A stretch of DNA of 64,000 nt, from assembly GCA_016874755.1 (NCBI GenBank), contig VGTH01000007.1:1-64000 (forward strand), in the 5' to 3' direction. The position numbers were made by a program, and so were the translations under genes. This stretch comes from Deltaproteobacteria bacterium (GTDB lineage: Bacteria > Desulfobacterota > Binatia > UBA9968). Positions 1 through 8,512 of the stretch are shown piece after piece. Each line of letters opens with the position of its first letter. The stretch's first letter is position 1. The notes under the pieces are model-generated. The model was not told the DNA's origin. It made no database searches and saw nothing but the letters and a program-made list of their open reading frames with translations.

Positions 1-96
1 AAGAGCTTCCGCAAACTGAACGCACCACAGCTTGTCGGAAAAGTAGCGCGCGGGACGAAGTATGACAATGGCAAAGAGATGAGGGTCGCCGCCTAG
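1..96 (+). CDS. 3' end of an unidentified gene (partial)
   Basis: An open frame runs from the window edge to a TAG at 94-96 and encodes the last 31 residues of a basic protein, including FRKLNAPQLVGK and KYDNGKEMRV. The start and most of the gene lie outside the window. The tail has the look of some transposase C-termini, but I cannot assign it. The following 117 bases to the stop of the next gene are AT-rich and hold no gene I can support. Confidence 0.4.
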   Translation, partial: KSFRKLNAPQLVGKVARGTKYDNGKEMRVAA

Positions 97-213
97 TATC
101 TTTTTACACACCTATTGACAACGGCTCGGATAACAGGGTCGGGTCAACGCGCTGTTGCCGTTTTTAATATGGCAATTAAGAAAAATTTGCAAGAAAATGT
201 TACAAATCTTGGC

Positions 214-2433
214 TTATTTCTGCTTTAAGGCCGCGTGAATTTTTTCTGCGGTGATGGGCAGGTCTTTGATTCTAACGCCCACTGCGTCTTCGACCGCGTT
301 GGCGATGGCCGGTGCCACCGGGCCAATCGGATTTTCGCCAATGCCCTTCACATTGTAGGGTCCAACTCCGCTATCGCCCTGCACTAATACGGTTTTGAGT
401 GGCGGAATGTCTTTGACGTTAGGAATCTTGTACTCCCCGAAGTGAGCCACCTCGACCCGTCCATCTAAAACTGGCAGGTGCTCGATCAAGCCGTAGCCAA
501 CGCCCTGCACGACGCCGCCGTCGATCTGCCCTTGGTGGCCGACGGGGTTCATGATAACGCCGGTATCGTGGGCCGTAATTAATCTGCGTAGAGCTATCGC
601 GCCGGTTTCAGGATCGACGTGCACTTCGGCCACCTGCGCCGCGAATGCCGTGACGGGTGAATGTTCTTCGTCTTTGTTGACGGCTTCGCCGACGATTGAG
701 CGGCCAACGCTTTTGAGCAGCTCGCGCCAACGGCGGCGCTGTTTGGTTTGTCGGTGAAGCAGCGAGCCATTTGCGAGAGAGATCTCTGCCTTAGGCCAAT
801 TCAACAATTTTTCCGCCAATATGAAAAGTTTTTCTCGTGCATCACATGCGGCGGTGTGGGCAGCGCCGCTGGCAACTCGTGTGCCGCGGCTGCCGCCAAT
901 GCCGGAATCGAAGGGCACGCCGCCGTCGGTGTCGAGGGTATCGATGCGGATCTCTTCCGGCGTGCAGCCAAGCTCTTCGGCGGCGATTTGGCGCAGCGTC
1001 GTATAGGTGCCGGAGCCTTGCTCGAAGAGGCCGGTGTGAATGACGATTGAGCCGTCGGGTTCCAAGGAGATTTGCATCGCCGTGTTGCCGCCGCCCGGAC
1101 CGCGATAGCCCATGGCCACGCCGCGCCCGATGTTGGTTGGCTTGGGCGCCGAATAGCGTGCTGCGTCGAGCGCGGCGCGCAGGGTCTCTTTGGCTTTGAT
1201 ATTCTCGTAGTGGCCGCCGGTCATGGTGCGCTCGCCCTCTTCGATCAAATTCTTCAGGCGAAACTCGGCTGGGTCCATGCCGAGCTTGCGCGCCACGCAA
1301 TCGATGTGCGACTCCGCTGCCCACATGCCTTGCGGTTCGCCGGGCGCGCGCATCTGGCCGCCCGGGAGATTGTTGGTGTAGACGCGCTTGACGGCGATGC
1401 GCGCGTGCTCAGCACGGTAGCAGCCGCCGCCGTGGGAGATGCCGCCGACGACGGCGCCGGGACGAAAACCGCCGTAGGCGCCGGCGTCCAAGTAGGCGTC
1501 CATTTCGTGGGCGACGATGGTGCCGTCGCGCTTGACGCCGGTTTTAAGCCGCATGACAGCGGCGTGGCGCGGTGCGCCGGCAAGAAATTCTTCACGGTAC
1601 TCCATCACCATCTTTACCGGCCGGCCGGTTTTCTTCGCCAGCAGGTAGCAGATCGGTTCGTCGAAGGGTGCGCCCTTGCCGCCGAAGTCGCCGCCGATGG
1701 CGACCGGGTTGACGCGTATTTTGTCCTTGGGCAGATCGAAGGCCGCCGCCATGCTCGACTTCAATCCCTGCGGTACTTTGCAGGGTGACCACATTTGGAT
1801 GCGTTCTTGCTCGTCAATCCACACCAGGCAGCAATGTGGTTCAAGAAACGCCTGATGGACGCGCGGCACTGTGTAGGTGTTCTCGACAACGATGTCGGCT
1901 TGCGCGAAGCCAACGGCCACGTCGCCGCGAATCGCGACGTCGTCGACAAACACGTTGGTTGGCCCGGCGAGCGGCTTAGGTAGCCCTTTGTAGGTCGCAA
2001 CCTCGGGGTGGACAATCGGCGCGCCCTCTTGGCTGGCAGAGACGGGATCGAACACCGTTGGTAGCTCCTGGTATTCGACCTCGATAAGATCGAGGGCGGC
2101 TTCGGCTTGCTCCAGCGTATCGGCCGCCACTGCGGCGACGCGCTCGCCGACGAAACGGACCTTGTCCTGGGCGAGCACAGCGATATCGCGATAGCGCCGC
2201 CCGTAAATAATACCGCGCACGTCGCTGCCGGTGAGCACGGCGCGCACGCCCGGCGCCTTCTCGGCCCGTGCCGTGTCGATGCGCGTAATGCGCGCGTGGG
2301 CGTGCGGGCTGCGCAGCGTCTTGGCCCACAGCGTGCCGGGCAAGAGAACATCAGAGGTATAGCGCGACTCGCCGGTGACTTTGCCGATGTTGTCGATGCG
2401 CGGCACCGGCTGGCCGATGATTTGATAGCTCAT
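214..2433 (-). CDS. Molybdopterin-binding subunit, xanthine dehydrogenase family
   Basis: This 739-residue protein is the large catalytic subunit of a molybdenum hydroxylase (aldehyde oxidase/xanthine dehydrogenase/CoxL superfamily). The N-terminal hammerhead domain begins around VPRIDNIGKVTGE. Molybdopterin-contacting stretches include GGDFGGKG and MRAPGEPQG, and the C-terminal KGIGENPIGP carries the glutamate expected to act as catalytic base. The AYxCSFR loop of true CO dehydrogenases is absent, so CO oxidation is unlikely. The ATG at 2433 is preferred over an upstream TTG because a GAGG ribosome site precedes it. The usual FAD and 2Fe-2S partner genes are missing on either side, which is odd. 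The gene follows a TAXI-type binding protein on the same strand. The substrate cannot be deduced. Confidence 0.9.
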   Translation of the reverse strand: MSYQIIGQPVPRIDNIGKVTGESRYTSDVLLPGTLWAKTLRSPHAHARITRIDTARAEKAPGVRAVLTGSDVRGIIYGRRYRDIAVLAQDKVRFVGERVAAVAADTLEQAEAALDLIEVEYQELPTVFDPVSASQEGAPIVHPEVATYKGLPKPLAGPTNVFVDDVAIRGDVAVGFAQADIVVENTYTVPRVHQAFLEPHCCLVWIDEQERIQMWSPCKVPQGLKSSMAAAFDLPKDKIRVNPVAIGGDFGGKGAPFDEPICYLLAKKTGRPVKMVMEYREEFLAGAPRHAAVMRLKTGVKRDGTIVAHEMDAYLDAGAYGGFRPGAVVGGISHGGGCYRAEHARIAVKRVYTNNLPGGQMRAPGEPQGMWAAESHIDCVARKLGMDPAEFRLKNLIEEGERTMTGGHYENIKAKETLRAALDAARYSAPKPTNIGRGVAMGYRGPGGGNTAMQISLEPDGSIVIHTGLFEQGSGTYTTLRQIAAEELGCTPEEIRIDTLDTDGGVPFDSGIGGSRGTRVASGAAHTAACDAREKLFILAEKLLNWPKAEISLANGSLLHRQTKQRRRWRELLKSVGRSIVGEAVNKDEEHSPVTAFAAQVAEVHVDPETGAIALRRLITAHDTGVIMNPVGHQGQIDGGVVQGVGYGLIEHLPVLDGRVEVAHFGEYKIPNVKDIPPLKTVLVQGDSGVGPYNVKGIGENPIGPVAPAIANAVEDAVGVRIKDLPITAEKIHAALKQK

Positions 2434-2456
2434 GGGAAACCTCAATTGGGATCGAT

Positions 2457-2508
2457 GGAGTGTTGGAGTATTGGTTCGGCATCCATCATGCCAAAACTCC
2501 AGTACTCC
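2457..2508. repeat. Imperfect palindrome between TAXI and molybdoenzyme genes
   Basis: Arms GGAGTGTTGGAGTATTGG (2457-2474) and CCAAAACTCCAGTACTCC (2491-2508) pair at 15 of 18 positions around a 16-base loop. It fills the 87-base gap between two same-strand genes. It resembles an intergenic palindromic repeat rather than a terminator, because no T-run follows. Confidence 0.6.
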
Positions 2509-2520
2509 AAACCCGATTTT

Positions 2521-3501
2521 CTACAGATAGCCCTTCTCGCGATAATACTTCGCCGCGCCGGGATGGAGCGGCACCTGCAGCGGGCATTTTTCCGAGCCGC
2601 GACAGAGTTCTTTCATGTTGAGCGGTTTTTCGTCGTCGATCGGCAAGAGCTTGCTTTTTTCGTCGATGGTCTGGATCGCCGCGTACGCGACTCTGTCCGG
2701 TAGCCACTTGTGTGTCACCAGAGCCCAGCCGCTGTAGTCGATGGTGAGCGCGTCTGCCGTCAATTGTTTAAAGCGCTTTTTCGGCAGAACAGCGCGGGTG
2801 TAGCCCATCTGTTCCATTTTTTTTACGATGGCCAGTTCGATCGGGATAATTTCGAAGCCGTTTTCCAACGCGAGATCGAGCCAGCCGCCGACCGTGCTGA
2901 CGCCTTCGTCGAAAACCGCATTGATGGCGCGCTTGCCAATCGCGTTCATGCGCTCTGCGGCAAACGGCCGGCCACATTCTTGAACCCGGCCGCCCCATTT
3001 CTTGATGTGGCCGAAGGAAAAGCCGTAGTGGGAGAGCAGGGCGGAAATCGTATAGTAAGTCCCGTTGTTGACGCCGGAGAAGCGCGTCGAGACGCGCAGC
3101 GGAATCTTGCGCTTGGCGATGTCGTGCAGCGATTTTACGCCGAGATCCTTCGAAACAACGAGCGCAATCCGATCCCACGACGGGAAGCCGCCGAGCACGC
3201 GCAGCGGCAGCTTTTGTTTGTAAGGGCCTTTGCCGCGATACGCCACCGTGACCATTGCTGCCGGGTTGACGTAGGCGATGTCGACACGCCGTGTGCCGAC
3301 TTCCAGAGGCGCCAAGATGCCGCCGTAAACGTCGCCGTTGATGCCGATGCGAAACTCCGTGCGGCCGCGGTCGCGTTTGCCTAGACCGAGCGATACTTGC
3401 AGTTGAGTCGCCAGACTATCCGAACATTTGGCGAAAACCCCGGCAGCCAACTCCAGGCCGGTGATCGCGCGAATCTGCGGCGGTTCGAGATCGGTCATCA
3501 T
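2521..3501 (-). CDS. TAXI-family solute-binding-like protein, no signal peptide
   Basis: The 326-residue product resembles TAXI-type substrate-binding proteins of TRAP transporters, with the block GGILAPLEVGTRRVDIAYVN and the later VVSKDLGVKSLHDIAK. The frame is open to 3669, but that would cover the start of the divergent gene. ATG 3501 has an AAGAGGCG ribosome site about 11 bases upstream. From this start there is no signal peptide, so the protein is probably cytoplasmic, unlike classical TAXI proteins. No TRAP membrane subunits are nearby. It lies 87 bases upstream of the molybdoenzyme subunit on the same strand, so a linked role (ligand sensing or delivery) is possible but unproven. Confidence 0.75.
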   Translation of the reverse strand: MMTDLEPPQIRAITGLELAAGVFAKCSDSLATQLQVSLGLGKRDRGRTEFRIGINGDVYGGILAPLEVGTRRVDIAYVNPAAMVTVAYRGKGPYKQKLPLRVLGGFPSWDRIALVVSKDLGVKSLHDIAKRKIPLRVSTRFSGVNNGTYYTISALLSHYGFSFGHIKKWGGRVQECGRPFAAERMNAIGKRAINAVFDEGVSTVGGWLDLALENGFEIIPIELAIVKKMEQMGYTRAVLPKKRFKQLTADALTIDYSGWALVTHKWLPDRVAYAAIQTIDEKSKLLPIDDEKPLNMKELCRGSEKCPLQVPLHPGAAKYYREKGYL

Positions 3502-3658
3502 GTCGTCAATCGCCTCTTGGAATTTATTCAACTCCGCAGTTAACGTGAGCCCACCGACACTGTCAAACAAGTTATCAACAGCAACGCATAACGGCGCACC
3601 GATCGACGATTGACTTGTTTGTGGCGCGGCGACTATAACGCGTGGCCAGGAGGGGAGC

Positions 3659-4792
3659 ATGATCCACAACTACAAAGTTTTCGATGCCGATGCCCATGTG
3701 ATGATGAGCCCGGCCATGTGGGCGGACCTGCCAAAGGAGTATCATGTGCGGCGGCCGCGCCCCTTGACCGTGTCCGATAACGATGGCGCCGGCACCCGGC
3801 GGACGGGGTGGTTGATCGAAGGGCGTATGGAGCCCCATCCCTATGGCCCCGGCGCCCAGGGCGCCAACACGCCGACGACAGTCCTGCGCGAGTTCGGCGC
3901 GCGCGGTGACGACCTCGGTTCGCAAGACCTTTCCGATCCGGCGGCACGGTTGCACGACCTCGACAAATTCGGCATTGACGCGCAGCTGCTCTTCCCGTCG
4001 AGTCTGTACGCGGCCATGGGCAACGATCCATTTTTTGAGGCGGCGATGTTTCGCGCTTACAATCGCTATGCCGGTCGGCAGTGCAAAGCCGATTCGAAAC
4101 GGCTCAAGTGGGCGGCGCTATTGCCGCTGCGCGATGTTGCTGAAGGCATCGCCGCGGTTGGCGAGATGGCGGAGCTTGGCGCTTCAGTGGCGGTGGTCTT
4201 CGGCACGGCCGGTGAGCGCCTGCTGTCACACCAGAGTTTTACGCCGATTTGGGATGAGCTCGCGCGCACCGGACTGCCGCTTTGTGTGCACATGGGCAGG
4301 AGCTATCCGCCCTTCGACAATCTGGTCGAAACGCGCCTCGAAGCGCATGTCATTGCCATGGGCATGCCTGCTATCCTTGGCTTCGTTGCGGTGGTGGCGC
4401 AGGGCATGCTCGATCGCTACCCGCAGCTCAAAGTAGCTTTTCTTGAGTTCGGTGCCGAGTGGCTCTTTTATGTCACTGGGCGGCTCGGTCACTACATGCC
4501 GAGTTATCGGCGCGATCCGACGGTCAAGGCGCTCGGCCGTTTGCCCGAGCGAGCGATTGAGGAATATCTCAGATCGGGAAGATTTTTCATCGCACCGGAA
4601 GCTGACGACCCGTTGCTCTTGCAAGAGATGGCGTTGGTCGGTGAGGAGCAAATTCTTTTCTCCTCCGACTACCCGCATGGCGAAGGGCGCGACAACGCGG
4701 CGAGTGAATTGTTAGAGCGCAGCGACTTGACCGACGCTCAGAAACAGAAGATTCTCTACCACAACACCGTCAAATTTTGCGGCGAGCCCTGA
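3659..4792 (+). CDS. Amidohydrolase-2 family metal-dependent hydrolase (copy 1)
   Basis: This 377-residue TIM-barrel protein belongs to the PF04909 group, which includes ACMSD-type decarboxylases and hydrolases. The N-terminal metal motif is DADAHVMM, a mid-barrel strand gives VHMGRSYPP, and the C-terminal SDYPHGEG carries the catalytic or metal-binding aspartate and histidine. An AGGAGGGG ribosome site sits directly before ATG 3659. It is one of four members of this family in the window (others at 6369, 43941 and 59412), all solitary. The substrate is unknown; relatives act on aromatic or phenolic carboxylates. It converges with the OmpA-domain gene and overlaps that gene's unusual tail by 81 bases. 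Confidence 0.88.
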   Translation: MIHNYKVFDADAHVMMSPAMWADLPKEYHVRRPRPLTVSDNDGAGTRRTGWLIEGRMEPHPYGPGAQGANTPTTVLREFGARGDDLGSQDLSDPAARLHDLDKFGIDAQLLFPSSLYAAMGNDPFFEAAMFRAYNRYAGRQCKADSKRLKWAALLPLRDVAEGIAAVGEMAELGASVAVVFGTAGERLLSHQSFTPIWDELARTGLPLCVHMGRSYPPFDNLVETRLEAHVIAMGMPAILGFVAVVAQGMLDRYPQLKVAFLEFGAEWLFYVTGRLGHYMPSYRRDPTVKALGRLPERAIEEYLRSGRFFIAPEADDPLLLQEMALVGEEQILFSSDYPHGEGRDNAASELLERSDLTDAQKQKILYHNTVKFCGEP

Positions 4793-5437
4793 TGCGCCGC
4801 CGGGGGCCAGGTGAGCCGTCCGTGGCGCTGGACGGCTCACTTGGAAAATCCCGGAGATAAATACCTTTGGCTTGATCGTGACTTCCACACGGCGCGCTTC
4901 GTTGGGCGTGCCGGTGCCGGTGGTTTGCTGGGGTTTGTCGATGACGATGCGGTCGCGCGCGATACCGGCTGCCTCCAAGCTCGCCCGTACGTTTTGCGAG
5001 CGGTTGAGCGCTAGCTGGCGGTTGTATTCGGAGTCTGCACCCGCAGGATCGTGAAAGCCGACCAGATGGGCTTTCGCGCCGGCGTGACCTTTTAAGTAGG
5101 CGACCACTTTCGCGAAAGTGTTGTTGACGTCGCCTGATACATTGAATTTGTCGAACGCGAAGTAAACGCGCGCATCGGGGATGGGTTCGGCCACCGCGGG
5201 CGCCGGCGTCGGAGCGGGCGCAGGCGCGGCGACGGGTTCCGGCGCCGGTGCCACCGGTGCTACAGGAGCAGCCACCGGCGCCGACGCGCCGACCGAGCAC
5301 TGGCGCCAAGAGCTTGGCCCGATGCTGAATAGCAGCGGCAGCAAAAACAACAGCGCGCCCAGTATCAATCCAACAGTCGTGTCAAGCTTGTTATACGAAC
5401 TATAGGAATCAGCGGTCATACCGTAATTGGTTTCCAT
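4712..5437 (-). CDS. OmpA-domain envelope protein with aberrant tail
   Basis: The 241-residue protein has a cytoplasmic N-terminus, one transmembrane segment (about residues 22-42), a Pro/Ala-rich linker (about 48-88) and an OmpA C-terminal peptidoglycan-binding domain. Domain marks include VYFAFDKFNVSGDV, LVGFHDPAGADSEYN and NEARRVEVTIK. Homologous domains stop right after a VTIK-like strand, but this frame continues for about 50 more residues through a strong hairpin and into the convergent gene. A one-base shift would end the protein at a TGA just before the hairpin, so a frameshift or lost stop is likely. An AAGGAG site precedes ATG 5437. It lies 10 bases after the coiled-coil gene and they probably form an envelope operon. 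Confidence 0.85.
   Translation of the reverse strand: METNYGMTADSYSSYNKLDTTVGLILGALLFLLPLLFSIGPSSWRQCSVGASAPVAAPVAPVAPAPEPVAAPAPAPTPAPAVAEPIPDARVYFAFDKFNVSGDVNNTFAKVVAYLKGHAGAKAHLVGFHDPAGADSEYNRQLALNRSQNVRASLEAAGIARDRIVIDKPQQTTGTGTPNEARRVEVTIKPKVFISGIFQVSRPAPRTAHLAPGGASGLAAKFDGVVVENLLFLSVGQVAAL
4808..4843. terminator. Strong hairpin between convergent genes
   Basis: GTGAGCCGTCC (4811-4821) pairs perfectly with GGACGGCTCAC (4830-4840) across an 8-base loop, and the stem extends to 14 bp with one G-T pair. No T-tract follows on either strand, so it is an untypical terminator or a 3' stabilising stem-loop for both convergent transcripts. Confidence 0.6.
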
Positions 5438-5447
5438 GGGTTACTCC

Positions 5448-6103
5448 TTAACGATTACCGGCTATGAGGCCGTCTTGCAGCGACTTCAAGGCACGCCAAC
5501 GATTGCGCGCAGCCAGGTCGGCTTGTTCGGGCCAGGTTTCCGGGTTGGCGACGACTCTGGGCGGCGCCGATTGCAGCGAAACGATTTGACTACGCAGTCC
5601 GGCGATGGCCGAGACTTCGGACTCGAGGGCGCGAATCCGTACCATGTGCTGCGGGTTATCGACGGTCTTTTCAACGATTTTTTCGACGACACGGTCGACG
5701 ACTTTTTCGACCACCCGGTCGACCGGTTTCTCGATAATCTTCTCGACCTCGACGATCTTCGGCGGCGCCGAGCGCAGCTCGACGATCTCATTGCGCAACG
5801 CGGGAATCCTGGCGATTTCGTCTTCCAGGAATTTAATGCGGATGAGGTGTTCCGGGTTGTCGACCGTGGCCTCCAATTTGGCGAGTTGGCTGCGCAGCCC
5901 TGGCAGCACGGCGAGCTCACCCTCCAGCGTTTTGATCCGTGCCAAGTGCTCCGGGTTGTCCACCATACGGTCGACGATGCGTCCACCGGTCGATTGATGA
6001 CCGTCGGCGGGCGTTTGTAGCGCTTGCTGGGCAGCCAACTGGCGAGCCAGCCTAAGAACGCAGCCAAGACGATCCACCACAAAAAGCAGAGAAATGATGG
6101 CAT
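5448..6103 (-). pseudogene. Membrane-anchored coiled-coil protein, apparent frameshift
   Basis: ATG 6103 follows an ideal GAGAGGAGGAATC ribosome site and opens a frame with a clear transmembrane anchor (LCFLWWIVLAAFLGWLASWL) and a basic stretch ending VINRPVD. The coiled-coil body lies in another frame to the stop at 5448. It holds three repeats of the type VDNPEHLxRIKxLE and a charged stretch rich in VEKVVDRVVEK. Adding one base near 5980 joins the two parts cleanly as RPVD-RIVDRMVDNPEH. This is a real frameshift mutation, programmed shifting or a sequence error. The function is unknown; the downstream OmpA gene suggests an envelope role. Confidence 0.7.
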
Positions 6104-6368
6104 GATTCCTCCTCTCAACGTAAACCATCAGAATAAAGCGACGCAGATGGTCCATGCCGCAGAAAATCCGGCGAATGATTGGATTGGACGTAACAACTGC
6201 CCGATTCCTTTCAATGGTCTAGAGTTTAGGTCCGAGTCAAGAAAATTTTCGTGAACTCTTGGTGAATAAATGCAAAGCGCTCATCGAAGCGCTTGCTTAC
6301 CGATGGGCTGGCGGTGTAAATGAGCAGCTAAATAGAGTCTTAACAACGCAAACTTCCGGAGGCCAGTC

Positions 6369-7439
6369 ATGGTGCGCCCAGTCCCGGTCATCGACGCTGA
6401 CGGTCATGTCGTCGAAGTATCACACGAACTGCGCGAGTTCTTGCCCAGCGGTTTTCACAAAGAAGACGGCAAGCGCGAATACAATTTGTTTCCGCGCGAC
6501 GGCTGGATGCGCGGCGCTTTGACGCCGCGCAAGCGCGAGTCCCCCGACGCCAAACGCTGGATCGAGTTTCTTGATGCCTGCCAGATCGATGCCACCGTGC
6601 TTTACCCGAGCGGCGGGTTGTCGCTCGGTCTGATTCACGATGCCGATGGCGCAGTGGCTTTGGCACGCGCCTACAACGACTGGCTCCATGAGCACTACAT
6701 TAAAGTGAGCCCGCGCTTTCAAGGCGTGGCGCTGCTCCCGGTGCAAGATCCGCCGGAGGCTGCCAAGGAGTTAGAGCGCTGCGTTCGTAAACTTGGCATG
6801 GTGGGCGGCATGCTGGTGGCGGTAATGAATCCGCTAAAGGGCTATGGTCTGCCGCAGTTCGAACCGATCTTTGCGATGGCGGACCAATTGGGCACTGCCC
6901 TCGGCGTGCATGGCGGCTCGGCGGCGGAGCTGGGCTTGGATCATTTCACCAGTTTTGCCGGGGTCTATCCGTTGAGTCATCCGTTCGGTCAAATGCAGCA
7001 ACTGACGAGCATGATGATTCACGGCATTTTCGAGCGTTACCCCAATGTGCGTGTCGCGTTTCTCGAATCGGGCTGCGGCTGGGTGCCCTATCTGATGCAC
7101 CGGTTGCAGGAGAGCTTCGAACAGCGCTACAACCGCTGGCCCTATCCTGCGAAAAAGTCTCCCGCCGAGCTGATGCGCAACGGCAATCTTTATTATTCCT
7201 GTGAAGTCGGTGAGGAGATGATCCCCGCCGTGGCGCAGATGATGGGCAGCACGCAGCTACTCTGGCCGTCGGATTTTCCCCATGAGAAGCCACCGGAGCA
7301 GTTTAGCGGTGAGCTCGACGGCTTCATCGGGCGCAAAGATCTGAACGAAGCGATGACGCGTCAGATCGTGTGGGACAACCCGTGCCGGCTCTACGGCCTG
7401 TCCAAAGAAAAAATTTCGGTCCATAGGAGCGCTGCTTGA
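6369..7439 (+). CDS. Amidohydrolase-2 family hydrolase (copy 2)
   Basis: The 356-residue protein starts with VIDADGHVVE and contains GVHGGSAAE, an FLESGCGWVPYL strand and the C-terminal PSDFPHEKP, all expected of PF04909 TIM-barrel hydrolases. A GGAGG site lies seven bases before ATG 6369. It is closest in layout to the copy at 43941 (shared IDADGHVVE, GCGWVPYLM and SDFPHE), which suggests paralogues from one duplication. It is transcribed alone, divergent from the coiled-coil/OmpA pair, across 265 bases that hold only a weak GCGCT stem-loop at 6272-6296. The substrate is unknown. Confidence 0.88.
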   Translation: MVRPVPVIDADGHVVEVSHELREFLPSGFHKEDGKREYNLFPRDGWMRGALTPRKRESPDAKRWIEFLDACQIDATVLYPSGGLSLGLIHDADGAVALARAYNDWLHEHYIKVSPRFQGVALLPVQDPPEAAKELERCVRKLGMVGGMLVAVMNPLKGYGLPQFEPIFAMADQLGTALGVHGGSAAELGLDHFTSFAGVYPLSHPFGQMQQLTSMMIHGIFERYPNVRVAFLESGCGWVPYLMHRLQESFEQRYNRWPYPAKKSPAELMRNGNLYYSCEVGEEMIPAVAQMMGSTQLLWPSDFPHEKPPEQFSGELDGFIGRKDLNEAMTRQIVWDNPCRLYGLSKEKISVHRSAA

Positions 7440-7454
7440 CTCCTGCCGCACCAG

Positions 7455-7579
7455 ACTGTGTCGCAATGCGGAAAGTCCCCGGTTTGTCATCCTGAGCGCA
7501 AGCGAAGAAACTGCTTTTTCGCGCAGTTGCATGGAGCAGATTCTTCGCCTTTGGCTCAGAATGACAATTGCGACACAGC
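7455..7579. repeat. MITE-like element, copy 1
   Basis: About 125 bases bounded by ACTGTGTCGCAA and its inverted match ending CGACACAG. Inside is a second inverted pair, GTCATCCTGAGC with GCTCAGAATGAC, and GCGAAGAA with TTCTTCGC. A second copy with the same nested layout lies at 60614-60736. It has no coding capacity, so it fits a non-autonomous mobile or REP-like element. I see no convincing target-site duplication. Confidence 0.75.
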
Positions 7580-7721
7580 CTCCACAGCCGGGAAGGCCGC
7601 TGTCGTACGGGCTTGCTGATGTCTGCTGGTAGCGGTCGCGCCGCCTGCCTTTCGATCACGGTGTCGGCTTTACTTTGTCATGCTGACCTGTAATCTTCTT
7701 CTGTAACATAATTACTTTTTC

Positions 7722-8507
7722 ATGAACTTTGTCGAACGTTATGGGCCGTGGGCGCTGGTCACCGGCGCCTCCGCCGGCATCGGTGCGGAATTTGCTCGCC
7801 AGTTGGCCGCGCGTGGCCTGCATCTAGTGTTGCTCGCCCGGCGCAAGGATAAATTGGAAGAGCTGGCGCTGGAGTTGCGGCAAAAACATCGGATCGAGGT
7901 GCGCGTCCTCGCCGCCGACTTGGCGCGCGCGGATTTCGCAGATGAAGTCGGCGCTGCGCTCGCTGCGCAGGAGATTGGCTTGCTGGTGAACAATGCCGGC
8001 TTTGGCATCACCGGAGAGTTTCTGCGCCATGATTTGGAGCGGGAGAGCGATCTATTGGCGGTCAACTGCCGAGCGTTGATGATCTTGACGCATCGCTTGG
8101 GACCGCCGATGGCACAGCGCAAGCGTGGTGGGATTATTTTTGTTTCGTCCGTGCTGGCCTTTCTCGCCACGCCCTATTCGGCGCACTACGCTGCCAGCAA
8201 AGTCTACGAGCTGTCGCTGGCGCAAGGGCTGCGCTACGAGCTTGGCCGTTACGGTGTGGATGTGTTGGCGCTCTGCCCCGGGTCGACCGATACCGAATTT
8301 CACGACGTCGCCGGTTCGCGCGCGGTGGGTGCGATGGCGGTGGAGCCCGTGGTCCGCCAGGGGCTTGCCGGGCTCGGCCGCAGATCGGTGGTCATACCCG
8401 GTTGGCGCAACCGGCTGCTGGTCGGCTTGCTCAAGTTTGCACCGCGGGCGCTGAGCACAACGTTCGCCGGCCAGGCGATGCGCCGGCTCGGTAGAGTGCA
8501 GAAGTAG
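7722..8507 (+). CDS. Short-chain dehydrogenase/reductase
   Basis: This 261-residue classical SDR has the cofactor motif TGASAGIG (residues 14-21), NNAG, a serine in FVSSVLAF and the catalytic YAASK, followed by LCPGSTDTEF. The arginines after the second strand (LLARRKDK) favour NADPH. The sequence resembles the DltE/YqjQ type of short SDRs that act on lipid or fatty-acyl substrates, but the substrate is not certain. It is followed after five bases by a GT39 glycosyltransferase, so the pair is probably co-transcribed. The preceding intergenic stretch holds MITE-like copy 1. Confidence 0.88.
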   Translation: MNFVERYGPWALVTGASAGIGAEFARQLAARGLHLVLLARRKDKLEELALELRQKHRIEVRVLAADLARADFADEVGAALAAQEIGLLVNNAGFGITGEFLRHDLERESDLLAVNCRALMILTHRLGPPMAQRKRGGIIFVSSVLAFLATPYSAHYAASKVYELSLAQGLRYELGRYGVDVLALCPGSTDTEFHDVAGSRAVGAMAVEPVVRQGLAGLGRRSVVIPGWRNRLLVGLLKFAPRALSTTFAGQAMRRLGRVQK

Positions 8508-8512
8508 TTCCT

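Noticed and set aside
115-143. TTGACA near the left end as a promoter
   Set aside because: No -10 element at proper spacing and no gene starts downstream on that strand.
5181-5405. Ala/Gly/Thr-rich frame opposite the OmpA linker
   Set aside because: It is the complementary shadow of the Pro/Ala-rich linker and lacks start signals.
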